From: Candidatus Poribacteria bacterium
GTDB taxonomy: Bacteria > Poribacteria > WGA-4E > WGA-3G
DNA length: 32,750 nt
Assembly (NCBI GenBank): GCA_028820635.1
Contig: JAPPIG010000024.1
Coordinates: forward strand, 1 to 32,750
Direction: 5' to 3'
The first letter of the stretch is position 1; the number at the start of each line of letters is the position of its first letter. The notes below the pieces were generated by a model that was not told the DNA's origin, did not search any database, and saw only the letters and a list, made by a program, of their open reading frames with translations. The position numbers and the translations under genes are program-made. Shown here piece by piece: positions 8,839 through 15,997 of this stretch.

Positions 8839-9552
8839 TTATTGGACAACGTCACCTTCAACAGGTTCGACTTGTACTTTGATGTTTTTTAAGTAGTCAA
8901 TAGCGCGTTCAATTTCATCTGAAGCCCCTTGAATTTCTAACATCACCCAACCCGATTCTTCAGTTACGTTGGCGCGACGGATGTTGGTGATCACTCGAAA
9001 TTGTTGTCCAATGTTGTAAATGATAGGCTCAGTAATTTTTTCGGGTGGAAAAGTTAGACGTACCTTTAAAGACGTCGTTTGCATTGCTCCTGATGGAGTC
9101 TTTTGGACGGGAACTTCAATAAAATCAGATTTAACTTCGTCCCATGTAAAAGCCTTGACCACGCGGATTGTGTCTCCGTATATTGAGATGACGAGATATG
9201 CCACCCCTGGATATGCAGGTTCATCCCACATCAGAGCGTCTGATTTATCCTTTTCAGAAAAGTATGCCTCATGGTTCGGATGTGAATGGTAAAACGCCTT
9301 AATCGGACGATGCTGTGTTTCTGCCTCTTTATGCACAGAGATTAGATCATCGGGGTGCATTAAGTATGCGGTACGTGCATCACGCGGATATGCAGTGGGA
9401 TCATCCGTATGCATTTCGTTTTGGATATTGCGGCAAGGTCTGACAAACTCTTGCGTATCTGCATGCAAAATTACACCGCAGCATTCCTCAGGAAACTGTG
9501 TCTTTGCATGTGCACATATCTTATTAAAGGTTTTTGGTAGTAGTGTTACCAT
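8839..9552 (-). CDS. JAMM (M67) metalloprotease fused to a NIL domain
   Basis: The 237-residue product is a two-domain fusion. Residues 1-150 are a JAMM/MPN+ protease: glutamate E23 in FPEECCG and the zinc motif H89-S-H91...S99-E-K-D102 (FYHSHPNHEAYFSEKD). This is the set found in Mec of Mycobacterium tuberculosis and QbsD of Pseudomonas, which cleave residues or adducts from sulfur-carrier C-termini. Residues 161-233 (VRLTFPPEKITEPIIYNIGQ) resemble the NIL ligand-binding domain found after MetN ATPases and in some ferredoxins. It is the last gene of the cysteine operon, 71 bases after the sulfur carrier gene. The likely role is processing of the carrier or release of cysteine from it. The NIL part may sense methionine or a related amino acid; this is inference. 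Confidence 0.88.
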   Translation of the reverse strand: MVTLLPKTFNKICAHAKTQFPEECCGVILHADTQEFVRPCRNIQNEMHTDDPTAYPRDARTAYLMHPDDLISVHKEAETQHRPIKAFYHSHPNHEAYFSEKDKSDALMWDEPAYPGVAYLVISIYGDTIRVVKAFTWDEVKSDFIEVPVQKTPSGAMQTTSLKVRLTFPPEKITEPIIYNIGQQFRVITNIRRANVTEESGWVMLEIQGASDEIERAIDYLKNIKVQVEPVEGDVVQ

Positions 9553-9623
9553 ATCGTTTGTGAAAAATACATGTGAATCGCATATAGGCGGATGCGGTAT
9601 CCGCCCTTACACGAAATCCCATT

Positions 9624-9911
9624 TTAGGAAAGGTTTCTGCCGCCAGCAATAGCGGGGATTATTGAAATTTCAGCACCGTCAGTGACAGACGTCGCTTTAC
9701 CATCAAGAAAACGGATATCTTCATCATTGAGATAGATATTCACAAATCGACGGATGTTTCCGCCTTCATCGCAAAGCCGTTCTTTCATCCCAGGATAGTC
9801 TGAGTCCAAATTTTCAATGATGGTCTCAATATTAGTGCCTTCAGTTTCAACCTCCGCGAGATTCTGCGTTAACCGTCTCAGCGGGGTTGGAATACGAACT
9901 ATTACAGCCAT
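9624..9911 (-). CDS. MoaD/ThiS/CysO-like sulfur carrier with C-terminal GG-RNLS
   Basis: The 95-residue product is a beta-grasp ubiquitin-like sulfur carrier: MAVIVRIPTPLRRLTQ at the N-terminus, FVNIYLNDEDIRFLDG in the middle and EISIIPAIAGG at the end. The diglycine (G90-G91) is not terminal but is followed by R-N-L-S, so activation as a thiocarboxylate should first require removal of four residues. The adjacent JAMM protease is the obvious candidate, as in the QbsD/QbsE pair. A strong AAAGGAGGGAAAA Shine-Dalgarno precedes the ATG. Context with cysK and cysH argues for a CysO-like role in cysteine synthesis over molybdopterin or thiamine synthesis. Confidence 0.88.
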   Translation of the reverse strand: MAVIVRIPTPLRRLTQNLAEVETEGTNIETIIENLDSDYPGMKERLCDEGGNIRRFVNIYLNDEDIRFLDGKATSVTDGAEISIIPAIAGGRNLS

Positions 9912-10001
9912 TTTTCCCTCCTTTATCGGGTCAGAGTTCTGACTCCGTGCTGTCTGTAAAATATAATAATAGCGGTTAAAGATCCACCGTTTTGTTTAGC
10001 G

Positions 10002-10760
10002 TTAAATAGCGTAGTGTAACCCACACTCTTTGTCGTTTTCCTCAGTATCTGTTGCGTTCTGCCAACGCCATCTACCTGCACGTTTGGGTTCACCCGGACG
10101 AATTCGCGTTGTACAGGTCATACATCCGAGCGATTCATAGTAGTGTCCATGGGCATCAGGTTTAAAGAGCGGATTGATAGGCACATCATTTTCACGCACA
10201 AATTGCCATACTTGTTCGGTTGTCCAATGAATTAATGGACTCACCTTGAGAATAGGATGTGTCTTAGATGAGATGATTTCTACCTTCTGGAAATTTTGTC
10301 GGTTTTCAGATTGATCTCTCCGTGTTCCAGTAATCCAAACATCTAATGTCTCTAAAAGCTTTTGCATTGGTCTAACTTTTCGGACATCACAGCAGAACTT
10401 CTGTTTTGCTGTGCTATCGAAAAACAGGAATTCCCCATGTTCGGCGATCATATCTTCTACCTCAGTAGTGTTTGGTTGGATACGTTCAATCTCAATGCCG
10501 TAGCGTTCTTCTACTTGATCAAAGAATGCGTAGGTTTCAGGAAAGAGGCGAAACGTGTCTATCGTACACACTCTAAAAGGCAGTTTACTTTCAGCTGCAA
10601 GATGTATTTGTACCATGCCCGACAGCTGACCACTTGTTACAATAGCTGCTCGATCATTAAATTTCTTAAAGAGGCAGAAAAGAATTTCTTGCGGGTCCTC
10701 TTTTAAGGTAATCTGCTGCTTCAATCTTATCGTTGAAGCAGTTTCAATTTCAAATGCCAT
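10002..10760 (-). CDS. cysH: Adenylylsulfate (APS) reductase, [4Fe-4S] type
   Basis: The 252-residue protein is an assimilatory CysH. It has the PAPS-reductase nucleotide-binding stretch VTSGQLSGMVQIH, DTFRLFPETY, and GTRRDQSENR. The C-terminal catalytic tail is ECGLH, with C246 the redox-active cysteine. C123-C124 (KFCCDVRK) and C213-C216 (LGCMTC) are the four ligands of the iron-sulfur cluster that marks the APS-reducing branch. It reduces adenylylsulfate to sulfite. It lies 26 bases downstream of cysK, with AGGAAAA before the ATG. Sulfite reductase and sulfurylase are not in the window. Confidence 0.92.
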   Translation of the reverse strand: MAFEIETASTIRLKQQITLKEDPQEILFCLFKKFNDRAAIVTSGQLSGMVQIHLAAESKLPFRVCTIDTFRLFPETYAFFDQVEERYGIEIERIQPNTTEVEDMIAEHGEFLFFDSTAKQKFCCDVRKVRPMQKLLETLDVWITGTRRDQSENRQNFQKVEIISSKTHPILKVSPLIHWTTEQVWQFVRENDVPINPLFKPDAHGHYYESLGCMTCTTRIRPGEPKRAGRWRWQNATDTEENDKECGLHYAI

Positions 10761-10786
10761 TCCGTATTTTCCTGTTTAGACTCCTT

Positions 10787-11737
10787 TTATGGTAATGTCT
10801 CCATTATATCAGTTTCAAGCTCAAAATAGCGACTCAAACTGAAGTAACGTTCACCTGTATCTGGAAGAATAGTGACAACAGTCTTATCAGGTCCCTGCGC
10901 TTTAGCTACCTCCAATGCTGCATGCACGTTTGCTCCAGACGACATGCCTACCAACAAACCTTCCTTTTTTGAAATATCTTTCATAGTTTGATACGCTACC
11001 TCTTCAGAAACTGCAATGACATCATCAATGATGTCCACATTTAAGACCTCGGGCACCATGCCAGCACCAAGTCCATCAATCCGTGTCGGTCCAGGCACTC
11101 CACCTGAAAGTACAGATGACACCAAAGGCTCTACAGCAACGACTTTTATTTTTGGATTTTGTGCTTTAAGAACTTCGCCAACACCCGTTAACGTGCCTCC
11201 TGTTCCTACCCCGATGACAACGAAATCAATATCACTTCCTACAGAATCCAAAATTTCAACAGCAGTCGTCTCACGATGAATCCACGGGTTCGCAGGATTC
11301 GTAAACTGGTTCGGCATATAGTGTCGTGAATTTTGTTTAAGGATTTCTTCTGCTTCCCAGATTGCGCTTGCCATACCACCGTGTTCCGGTGTAAGCACAA
11401 TATTCGCGCCAAACGCAGATAGTAGCGCATATTTTTCACTACTAACGTTCTCTGGCATCGTCAAAATTACTTGATAACCACGGGCTACCCCAACAATAGA
11501 AAGACCGATGCCTGTGTTGCCAGCTGTCGGTTCAACAATAGTATCACCCGGTTTCAGGATGCCGCGTTCTTCAGCATCTATGACCATGGCATAACTGATG
11601 CGATCCTTAATGCTACCACCAGGGTTATAGGATTCTAACTTTGCAAAAACAGTTGCATCCCCTTTTTCCGGCAACGCATTCAGGCGAACCATCGGCGTAT
11701 TCCCGATAAGTTTTGTCAGGTTTTCAGCAATTTTCAT
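10787..11737 (-). CDS. cysK: Cysteine synthase (O-acetylserine sulfhydrylase)
   Basis: The 316-residue PLP enzyme shows the CysK signatures: IGNTPMVRLN, the PLP lysine K44 in GGSIKDRIS, PTAGNTGIGLS, GVGTGGTLTGVG and GMSSGANVHAA. It makes cysteine from O-acetylserine and sulfide. In this operon it could alternatively take sulfur from a thiocarboxylated carrier, as CysM does from CysO. Its ATG overlaps the stop of the Rrf2 gene (ATGA), so the two are translationally coupled. CysK also acts as a partner of the Rrf2-type repressor CymR in Firmicutes, which fits the pairing. CysK and CysM cannot be separated firmly by eye. Confidence 0.92.
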   Translation of the reverse strand: MKIAENLTKLIGNTPMVRLNALPEKGDATVFAKLESYNPGGSIKDRISYAMVIDAEERGILKPGDTIVEPTAGNTGIGLSIVGVARGYQVILTMPENVSSEKYALLSAFGANIVLTPEHGGMASAIWEAEEILKQNSRHYMPNQFTNPANPWIHRETTAVEILDSVGSDIDFVVIGVGTGGTLTGVGEVLKAQNPKIKVVAVEPLVSSVLSGGVPGPTRIDGLGAGMVPEVLNVDIIDDVIAVSEEVAYQTMKDISKKEGLLVGMSSGANVHAALEVAKAQGPDKTVVTILPDTGERYFSLSRYFELETDIMETLP

Positions 11738-12171
11738 ATAAAGAACAGATGAGAATGTGTCGGTTGTGACAACTGTTTAAATTTACGGGCGTGACAACAG
11801 AGTTCATGTAAGGTTTTTGTGTTCAATACGTCGCGGACCTCTTCCTCTATTTCGGCAAAAAAAGGTCCAATTTCAGACGATTGTTGTGTTTCAAAGCCTT
11901 TTGAGAAATCAACGGGACCCTCTACTGCAGCAAAGATATCGCCTATCCGAATTTTATCTGGAGGTAACGCTAAACTGTACCCGCCGTCTGGACCACGGCG
12001 GCTTGTAGTTAATCCAGCACCTTTGAGTTGTAAAAGAAGTTTCTCCAAAAACGGACCGGGAATACACCGTTTTTCAGCCAACGTCGTGACTGAAACGAAT
12101 TCTTTACGATACTGCAGACCGAGTTCCAACATCGCACAAACTGCATACTTCAACTTGGCAGATAATTGCAT
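11734..12171 (-). CDS. Rrf2 family transcriptional regulator (CymR-like context)
   Basis: The 145-residue product has the Rrf2 winged helix: MQLSAKLKYAVCAMLELGLQ, the recognition region CIPGPFLEKLLLQLKGAGL and the wing SRRGPDGGYSLALPP. The C-terminal part holds only an adjacent pair of cysteines (ELCCHARK), not the three spaced ligands of IscR, so it may lack an iron-sulfur cluster. It heads the cysteine operon and overlaps cysK by four bases. A very strong GGGGGGAGGAAT Shine-Dalgarno lies just upstream, and the upstream region holds two promoters and repeated operator-like sequences. Autoregulation and control by cysteine or O-acetylserine status are likely, by analogy with CymR. Confidence 0.88.
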   Translation of the reverse strand: MQLSAKLKYAVCAMLELGLQYRKEFVSVTTLAEKRCIPGPFLEKLLLQLKGAGLTTSRRGPDGGYSLALPPDKIRIGDIFAAVEGPVDFSKGFETQQSSEIGPFFAEIEEEVRDVLNTKTLHELCCHARKFKQLSQPTHSHLFFI

Positions 12172-12196
12172 CTATATTCCTCCCCCCTAATTAAAT

Positions 12197-12211
12197 CCTA
12201 ACCAATTTAGG
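12197..12211. promoter_or_regulatory. Inverted repeat CCTAA-n5-TTAGG near the rrf2 operon start
   Basis: CCTAACCAATTTAGG has perfect 5-bp arms around CCAAT. It lies just downstream of the proximal -10 element, roughly where transcription should begin, so it could be an operator for the Rrf2 protein. The arms are short and this is only suggestive. Confidence 0.35.
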
Positions 12212-12218
12212 TGACTAT

Positions 12219-12247
12219 ATTATAATATACCCTACCAAAAAAGTCAA
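12219..12247 (-). promoter_or_regulatory. Proximal promoter of the rrf2-cysK-cysH operon
   Basis: Read on the minus strand, TTGACT (12247-12242) and TATAAT (12224-12219) are separated by exactly 17 bases. The -10 sits in a 14-bp perfect palindrome TATATTATAATATA. The -35 is part of a 17-bp repeat shared with the distal promoter. Confidence 0.75.
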
Positions 12248-12281
12248 ATAATTATACTATTTCTTACCAAAAAAGTCAAAT
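12233..12281. repeat. Exact 17-bp direct repeat covering both -35 regions
   Basis: TACCAAAAAAGTCAAAT occurs at 12233-12249 and again at 12265-12281, offset by 32 bases, about three helical turns. Each copy covers one -35 hexamer and the upstream part of its spacer, the position expected for a repressor site. Confidence 0.75.
12251..12279 (-). promoter_or_regulatory. Distal tandem promoter of the rrf2-cysK-cysH operon
   Basis: A second TTGACT (12279-12274) and TATAAT (12256-12251) pair, also with a 17-base spacer, lies 32 bases upstream of the first. Both promoters read into the Rrf2 gene. Confidence 0.7.
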
Positions 12282-12346
12282 TTAATCTCTTAATGGGCAG
12301 AGGCATTCAATTCTCCAATAATCGCATAGGCTACATCTGTCCCTTC

Positions 12347-12414
12347 TTGTAGGAGCGATCTCCGAATCGCGACAAAAGACAATGGTAGTCGGGAATCGGA
12401 GTTCCCTCCTACAA
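12347..12414. repeat. Inverted TTGTAGGAG repeat element
   Basis: The left arm begins TTGTAGGAGCGATCTCCGA and the right arm ends TCGGAGTTCCCTCCTACAA. The 27-base arms match at 23 positions around a short A-rich loop, giving a long hairpin. Related ends occur at 1853-1862, 12989-13007, 22050-22220 and 26033-26131. Confidence 0.7.
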
Positions 12415-12537
12415 AAAGAATCAACTGATAACGAACCAATAAATTCTATTTATGAGATAAGTTCTATATTTTCTGTCAAGTCGTAATGTCGCGGTCCCGG
12501 TGATTGCCACTACCGCTATTGGAATTCGTTACAACTT

Positions 12538-12561
12538 AAATCATACCGTACGGTATGATTT
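12538..12561. promoter_or_regulatory. Perfect 24-bp palindrome, TetR-type operator-like
   Basis: The left half is AAATCATACCGT and the right half its exact complement. Two bases further on, CATACCACGGTATG (12564-12577) is a second, shorter copy of the same dyad. ATACCG/CGGTAT dyads are common as TetR-family operators, but no regulator gene is adjacent. Confidence 0.5.
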
Positions 12562-13120
12562 TTCATACCACGGTATGGTTTTCAAATTCGCTCTAAACCC
12601 AGTGTGTGATTGGGCTTATAATGGTTTTATCGTAGTTGCACTTTTTTGCAATTTTTGACTGTTTCAACTTTCTGGATATTTTCAATATTATGGTTAAAAT
12701 GGTATAATTTTGAGCAACATTTTCTCGTTTATGTTTTACTTTAGATTTGTATACTGGCTGTATTTGCGTTTGGGACGTGGTTGTATTTTTCATACGGATA
12801 TTATACTTGGTTATTGGTGATGGTCAGCAGTTTTTGTGGTATTCGGAACAATAGATATCCAATATATTTACAATAAGTTTGCAGGAAAGCCGAATGCGCG
12901 TATGGCATTCGTCGCCTGTAGGCGTTCCCCAAATCAACGCCAAATGCGCCTTTGGTATTTGGCGCGTATGAATGCCATTTAGGCATTCCCCGGAGTTCCC
13001 TCCTACAATATAATTAAATGTGAAAACTCGACAATTGAATGGCTCTGCGCGATGCTTTCAGGATTATTCAGTTTTCGGTTTTTCTGCACATTTTATTGCA
13101 AACGTTAATATTTATAGTCG

Positions 13121-13274
13121 CATTGTAGGTCCAAATCAACGCTATGAATGCCTTTAGCAGAATGCGCTTTTGGCATTCTGCATGATTCAGCGGGTAGAGC
13201 GAAGCGAAATCCGACAATCTTAGTGCGACAGTGCGATCATGTCGGGTTTCGTAAACTCAACCCGACCTACAATA
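13121..13274. repeat. ATTGTAGGTC inverted-repeat element
   Basis: The ends ATTGTAGGTC and GACCTACAAT are perfect inverted 10-mers. Inside are AATCAACGCTATGAATGCC, GAATGCGCTTTTGGCATTC and the module GGGTAGAGCGAAGCGAAA paired with GGGTTTCGTAAACTCAACCC. A diverged relative occupies 24603-25047. Confidence 0.65.
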
Positions 13275-13343
13275 TAACTATAGGTAAAATCTATTAACCG
13301 ATAATTCTTAAAACTGAATAACCCTGGATGCTTTTGAGAGTTA

Positions 13344-13372
13344 TTGCATCGGCCTGGTAATTGTGATATAAT
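13344..13372 (+). promoter_or_regulatory. Putative promoter of the restriction-modification pair
   Basis: TTGCAT (13344-13349) and TATAAT (13367-13372) are spaced by 17 bases, 40 bases before the methyltransferase start. Confidence 0.5.
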
Positions 13373-13412
13373 TTGAAGTATACGATAAAGTTGACAGACT
13401 TATGAGAGAATA

Positions 13413-14705
13413 ATGGACAACGTTACGCAAATTATAAACGACTATGGTGAAAGTATTGTTCAAGTAGATGGTGATATTCCTGTTAATTTACCTGCCAAGG
13501 ATGGGGACAGGTTTCTATTTATCAGCCACGACCAAAGTTTTTTGACACACGGTTTACACAAATATCCTGCCAAATTCTTCCCAGAATTACCGCGTTGGCT
13601 TATCAAACGGTATTCCCAGGAACATAATCAAATCCTGGATCCGTTTGCTGGAAGCGGGACAACGAATGTTGAAGCACTTCTTTCAAAACGCAACTCTGTG
13701 GGGATAGATGTAGACCCATTTTCCCGTTTTATTTCACAAGTAAAGGTAACCCCTTTGCCAGAAAGGATTCTGAAGTCTGCGCAGAAATCGTTGATGGAGT
13801 CTATCCTCAATTACGATCCCTCACAGGTTACAGAATCTGATTTGCCTAATTTCCCTTATAGAGATAACTGGTTTAACAAAGAAATTCTGTTTGAGTTAAC
13901 CTATTTAAGAAAGCAGATACAGCAAATTGATGCTGACGATGCCATTAAAGATTTTTTCAAAGTCTGCCTTTCGTCTATTATCCGGTCTGTCTCTAATGCC
14001 GATGATAATTGTACCCGAACAGTGATTCGAAAGAAATTGAACAAATTAGTTAAACCTTCCGATGCATTGAATCGGTTTGCAAAAACAGTTCTTACCAAAG
14101 TGCCTAAAATGGTTGCGTTTTCCCAAAACTATCCGTCTGGCATTACCGTTGATTTTCCAGAGGACATGGATGCAAGGAATATTAAGTATGCGGAAGGTCA
14201 TTTCGATCTCGCGGTAACCTCTCCACCTTATGTCAATGCCGTTGACTACCCGAGAACCCACCAATTGGAAATGTATTGGCTCGGTTTTGCACAGGATTCG
14301 CTAACTGCTTTGAAGAAACAAAACGTTGGCACGGAAAGTGTTTCTGCAAGCCATTACAAAAATCGACATGAAATCGGAGTGCCTGAGGCGGACAAGGCTA
14401 TGGCTAAGATATTTGAAGTGGATCCGAGACGTGCGTTCATCGCCTTTAAATACCTTGATGATATGCGAAAAAACCTTACTGAAGTCTACAAAGTTTTGCG
14501 CAAAGATGGCAGATATATTGTCGTTGTGGGGAATAATCGCATTCGCGGACAACTCTTTGAGAATTGGAAGTATCTCATGCCGATTGCCGAAAAAATTGGA
14601 TTTGAAGTTGAAACCTATTTCGGTTCGGAGATTATCAAACATTTCATTAAAGTGCCGAGAGAAGAACGCATCAACACCGATTGGATTTTAGTTCTAAAGA
14701 AATAA
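13413..14705 (+). CDS. DNA methyltransferase, amino-type (N4-cytosine/N6-adenine)
   Basis: The 430-residue protein has the SAM-binding motif DPFAGSGTT at residues 76-84, preceded by the typical HGLHKYPAKFFPELP, and the catalytic motif TSPPY at 269-273 followed by VNAVDYPRTHQLEMYWLGF. A late GRYIVVVGNNRIRG segment completes the fold. TSPPY is usual for N4-cytosine enzymes; N6-adenine is not excluded. About 185 residues between motifs I and IV may hold the target-recognition region, which gives an alpha-class-like order. It is followed after 17 bases by a putative restriction nuclease gene, so it is most likely the modification half of a type II system. Confidence 0.88.
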   Translation: MDNVTQIINDYGESIVQVDGDIPVNLPAKDGDRFLFISHDQSFLTHGLHKYPAKFFPELPRWLIKRYSQEHNQILDPFAGSGTTNVEALLSKRNSVGIDVDPFSRFISQVKVTPLPERILKSAQKSLMESILNYDPSQVTESDLPNFPYRDNWFNKEILFELTYLRKQIQQIDADDAIKDFFKVCLSSIIRSVSNADDNCTRTVIRKKLNKLVKPSDALNRFAKTVLTKVPKMVAFSQNYPSGITVDFPEDMDARNIKYAEGHFDLAVTSPPYVNAVDYPRTHQLEMYWLGFAQDSLTALKKQNVGTESVSASHYKNRHEIGVPEADKAMAKIFEVDPRRAFIAFKYLDDMRKNLTEVYKVLRKDGRYIVVVGNNRIRGQLFENWKYLMPIAEKIGFEVETYFGSEIIKHFIKVPREERINTDWILVLKK

Positions 14706-14722
14706 ATGGACAGAGGTAGAAC

Positions 14723-15241
14723 ATGGCTAACTCAGAAGAAAGAGGTAGACAAGCGTCAGTAGATGGATTTGCGCATGAGCACATTGTGGTCGGAATTCTG
14801 ATGAAAAAATATCAAAACGTTTCTTTGGTTGATTTACCTTTATCAACATACGATATCATCATCGTGCGAAAAAAAGATGGAACTGAAGACATAATTCGTG
14901 CTCAAGTCAAAACTGGCAAAAAATCGATTTCTTTTATTGGTGGGTCAAGAGGCGGTGTTGATAGAGAATACAAGTCTGGTGTTAAAACTTACAGACAATC
15001 CACTGCAACCTCAGACGTTGTTATCGGGATTCATCCGATAGACGATAATACTTACGAACTCTATTTTGTTCCTACAATTCTCATAGAACATCTTAATCAA
15101 CAGAGTATTTCTATTAACAAAATTGCTGATTTGAAAGAGAATTACTTCATTTTGGAAAACTGCAAAAATGAAGAAGTAATCATTGAAAAGTGTCAAGAAT
15201 ACGGTATTCTTGCCTCTACTCCCAGCCTTTTCAAGAGTTGA
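14723..15241 (+). CDS. Putative type II restriction endonuclease, PD-(D/E)XK-like
   Basis: The 172-residue product shows a nuclease-like core: STYDIIIV with D44, then a beta strand carrying RAQVKTGKKS with Q61-V62-K63. This corresponds to a D...(E/Q)xK site in which glutamine replaces the usual acidic residue. The N-terminus (ERGRQASVDGFAHEH) is helical and may contribute an acidic residue. It lies directly downstream of the methyltransferase with AGAGGTAG before its ATG, the standard arrangement of a modification-restriction pair. I do not recognise the specific family or recognition site, so the restriction role rests on this core and the context. Confidence 0.65.
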   Translation: MANSEERGRQASVDGFAHEHIVVGILMKKYQNVSLVDLPLSTYDIIIVRKKDGTEDIIRAQVKTGKKSISFIGGSRGGVDREYKSGVKTYRQSTATSDVVIGIHPIDDNTYELYFVPTILIEHLNQQSISINKIADLKENYFILENCKNEEVIIEKCQEYGILASTPSLFKS

Positions 15242-15332
15242 TCTCAAATTGTGTCATTTCCCAAGAAACACCGAAATCAAACTCTAATTTCACTGCTATA
15301 TACGTTGACACATTCGCAGTTATGCTATAAAA

Positions 15333-15669
15333 ATGATCCCATCAAGTGGCATACTTCGTTTAGAAAACAAAATGGATAAAATCGGAAACGAGTACTTAAA
15401 CTCTCGTGCTTAATTCCATCCTGACACAAGAGCAAATTAATCGGGACGTATGTGGGTCAGTCATACTCCATTGGCGGCCAGATCAAGTGGCGGGGACAGT
15501 TATTCCCATTCTGCGCCAAGAGAAGCAAGCTGAAATCCAACGGAAAATCATCGAATCCTTTAACGGACACAAGCAGGCCAAAGACCTTCTGGAACATGCT
15601 AAACGCGCTGTGGAAATCGCCATTGAACAAGACGAACAGACTGCTATTGACTGGTTGGAATCTGTTTGA
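15333..15669 (+). pseudogene. Frameshifted C-terminal remnant of a type I specificity subunit (HsdS)
   Basis: The open part from 15406 encodes ILTQEQINRDVCGSVILHW, RPDQVAGTVIPILRQEKQAE and IQRKIIESFNGHKQAKDLLE, the typical C-terminal half-repeat of HsdS subunits (IP.L..E.Q.EI..K..E). It has only a GTG at 15406 and no Shine-Dalgarno. The preceding frame, from 15333, encodes SSGILRLENKMDKIGNEYLN and stops at 15413; joining the two needs one frameshift at about 15405. The N-terminal target-recognition domains and any hsdM/hsdR are absent. It ends inside the convergent antitoxin gene. Confidence 0.6.
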
Positions 15670-15997
15670 CAGGTGACAGATGTTTATCGTGTGTATCTTC
15701 AATCACCAAACGACTCTTAAGCGCGTTCAACAGAGAGCTGAACGTATCTAATAATTGTGTAGCATCCTCATTAGAGAGCATATTTAAAAGCATTTCGGTA
15801 TCAATACCAGTTCGTTTACAAAGTTCAATAACTCCACCTTGAGATTCTATAAAGACCCGAAGCTCCTTTAGGAAGAAGGGCAGATCGCCATCAGCAAGGT
15901 ATTCCTCCAACGTCAATTCGAGATAGTCAATCGCTGACTCCTGATCATTAGCAAGTCTTCTAATTTGATACTCGCGCCAATTCCCCATTTCTCTCAT
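15644..15997 (-). CDS. HigA-like addiction-module antitoxin
   Basis: The 117-residue product follows the pattern of the chromosomal addiction antidote family that pairs with HigB/RelE-type killers. An N-terminal region, YQIRRLANDQESAIDYLELT, is followed by LEEYLADGD, a helix-turn-helix (GGVIELCKRTGIDTEMLLNM) and the closing LLNALKSRLVIED. It binds DNA and neutralises the toxin encoded just upstream. The toxin's natural frame would overlap this ATG by four bases (ATGA), with AAGGAGAC before it. The family C-terminus is extended here by about 20 polar residues. It appears intact although its toxin is damaged. Confidence 0.75.
   Translation of the reverse strand: MREMGNWREYQIRRLANDQESAIDYLELTLEEYLADGDLPFFLKELRVFIESQGGVIELCKRTGIDTEMLLNMLSNEDATQLLDTFSSLLNALKSRLVIEDTHDKHLSPVKQIPTSQ

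Larger units (their letters stand above)
12299..13046. mobile_element. 748-bp non-coding element with 17-bp terminal inverted repeats
   Basis: The left end AGAGGCATTCAATTCTC (12299-12315) and right end GACAATTGAATGGCTCT (13030-13046) are inverted copies with two mismatches. The same ends bound a 164-bp element at 26682-26845, so this is a mobile family without its own transposase, like a MITE. No clear target duplication is visible. Inside are an inverted TTGTAGGAG element (12347-12414), the 24-bp palindrome at 12538-12561 and several AATCAACG/GAATGCC repeats (12891-13005). A 66-codon A/T-rich open frame on the minus strand at 12593-12793 looks non-coding. Confidence 0.55.

Noticed and set aside
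10002..10760. A degenerate nucleotide-binding loop in CysH
   Set aside because: VTSGQLSGMVQIH aligns in length and position with the loop of characterised PAPS/APS reductases; it is a normal variant.
12593..12793. 66-residue minus-strand open frame, A/T-rich and lysine-rich
   Set aside because: No Shine-Dalgarno, no recognisable family, and it lies inside a MITE-like element.
12801..12986. 61-residue minus-strand open frame
   Set aside because: Largely encoded by the AATCAACG/GAATGCC repeats.
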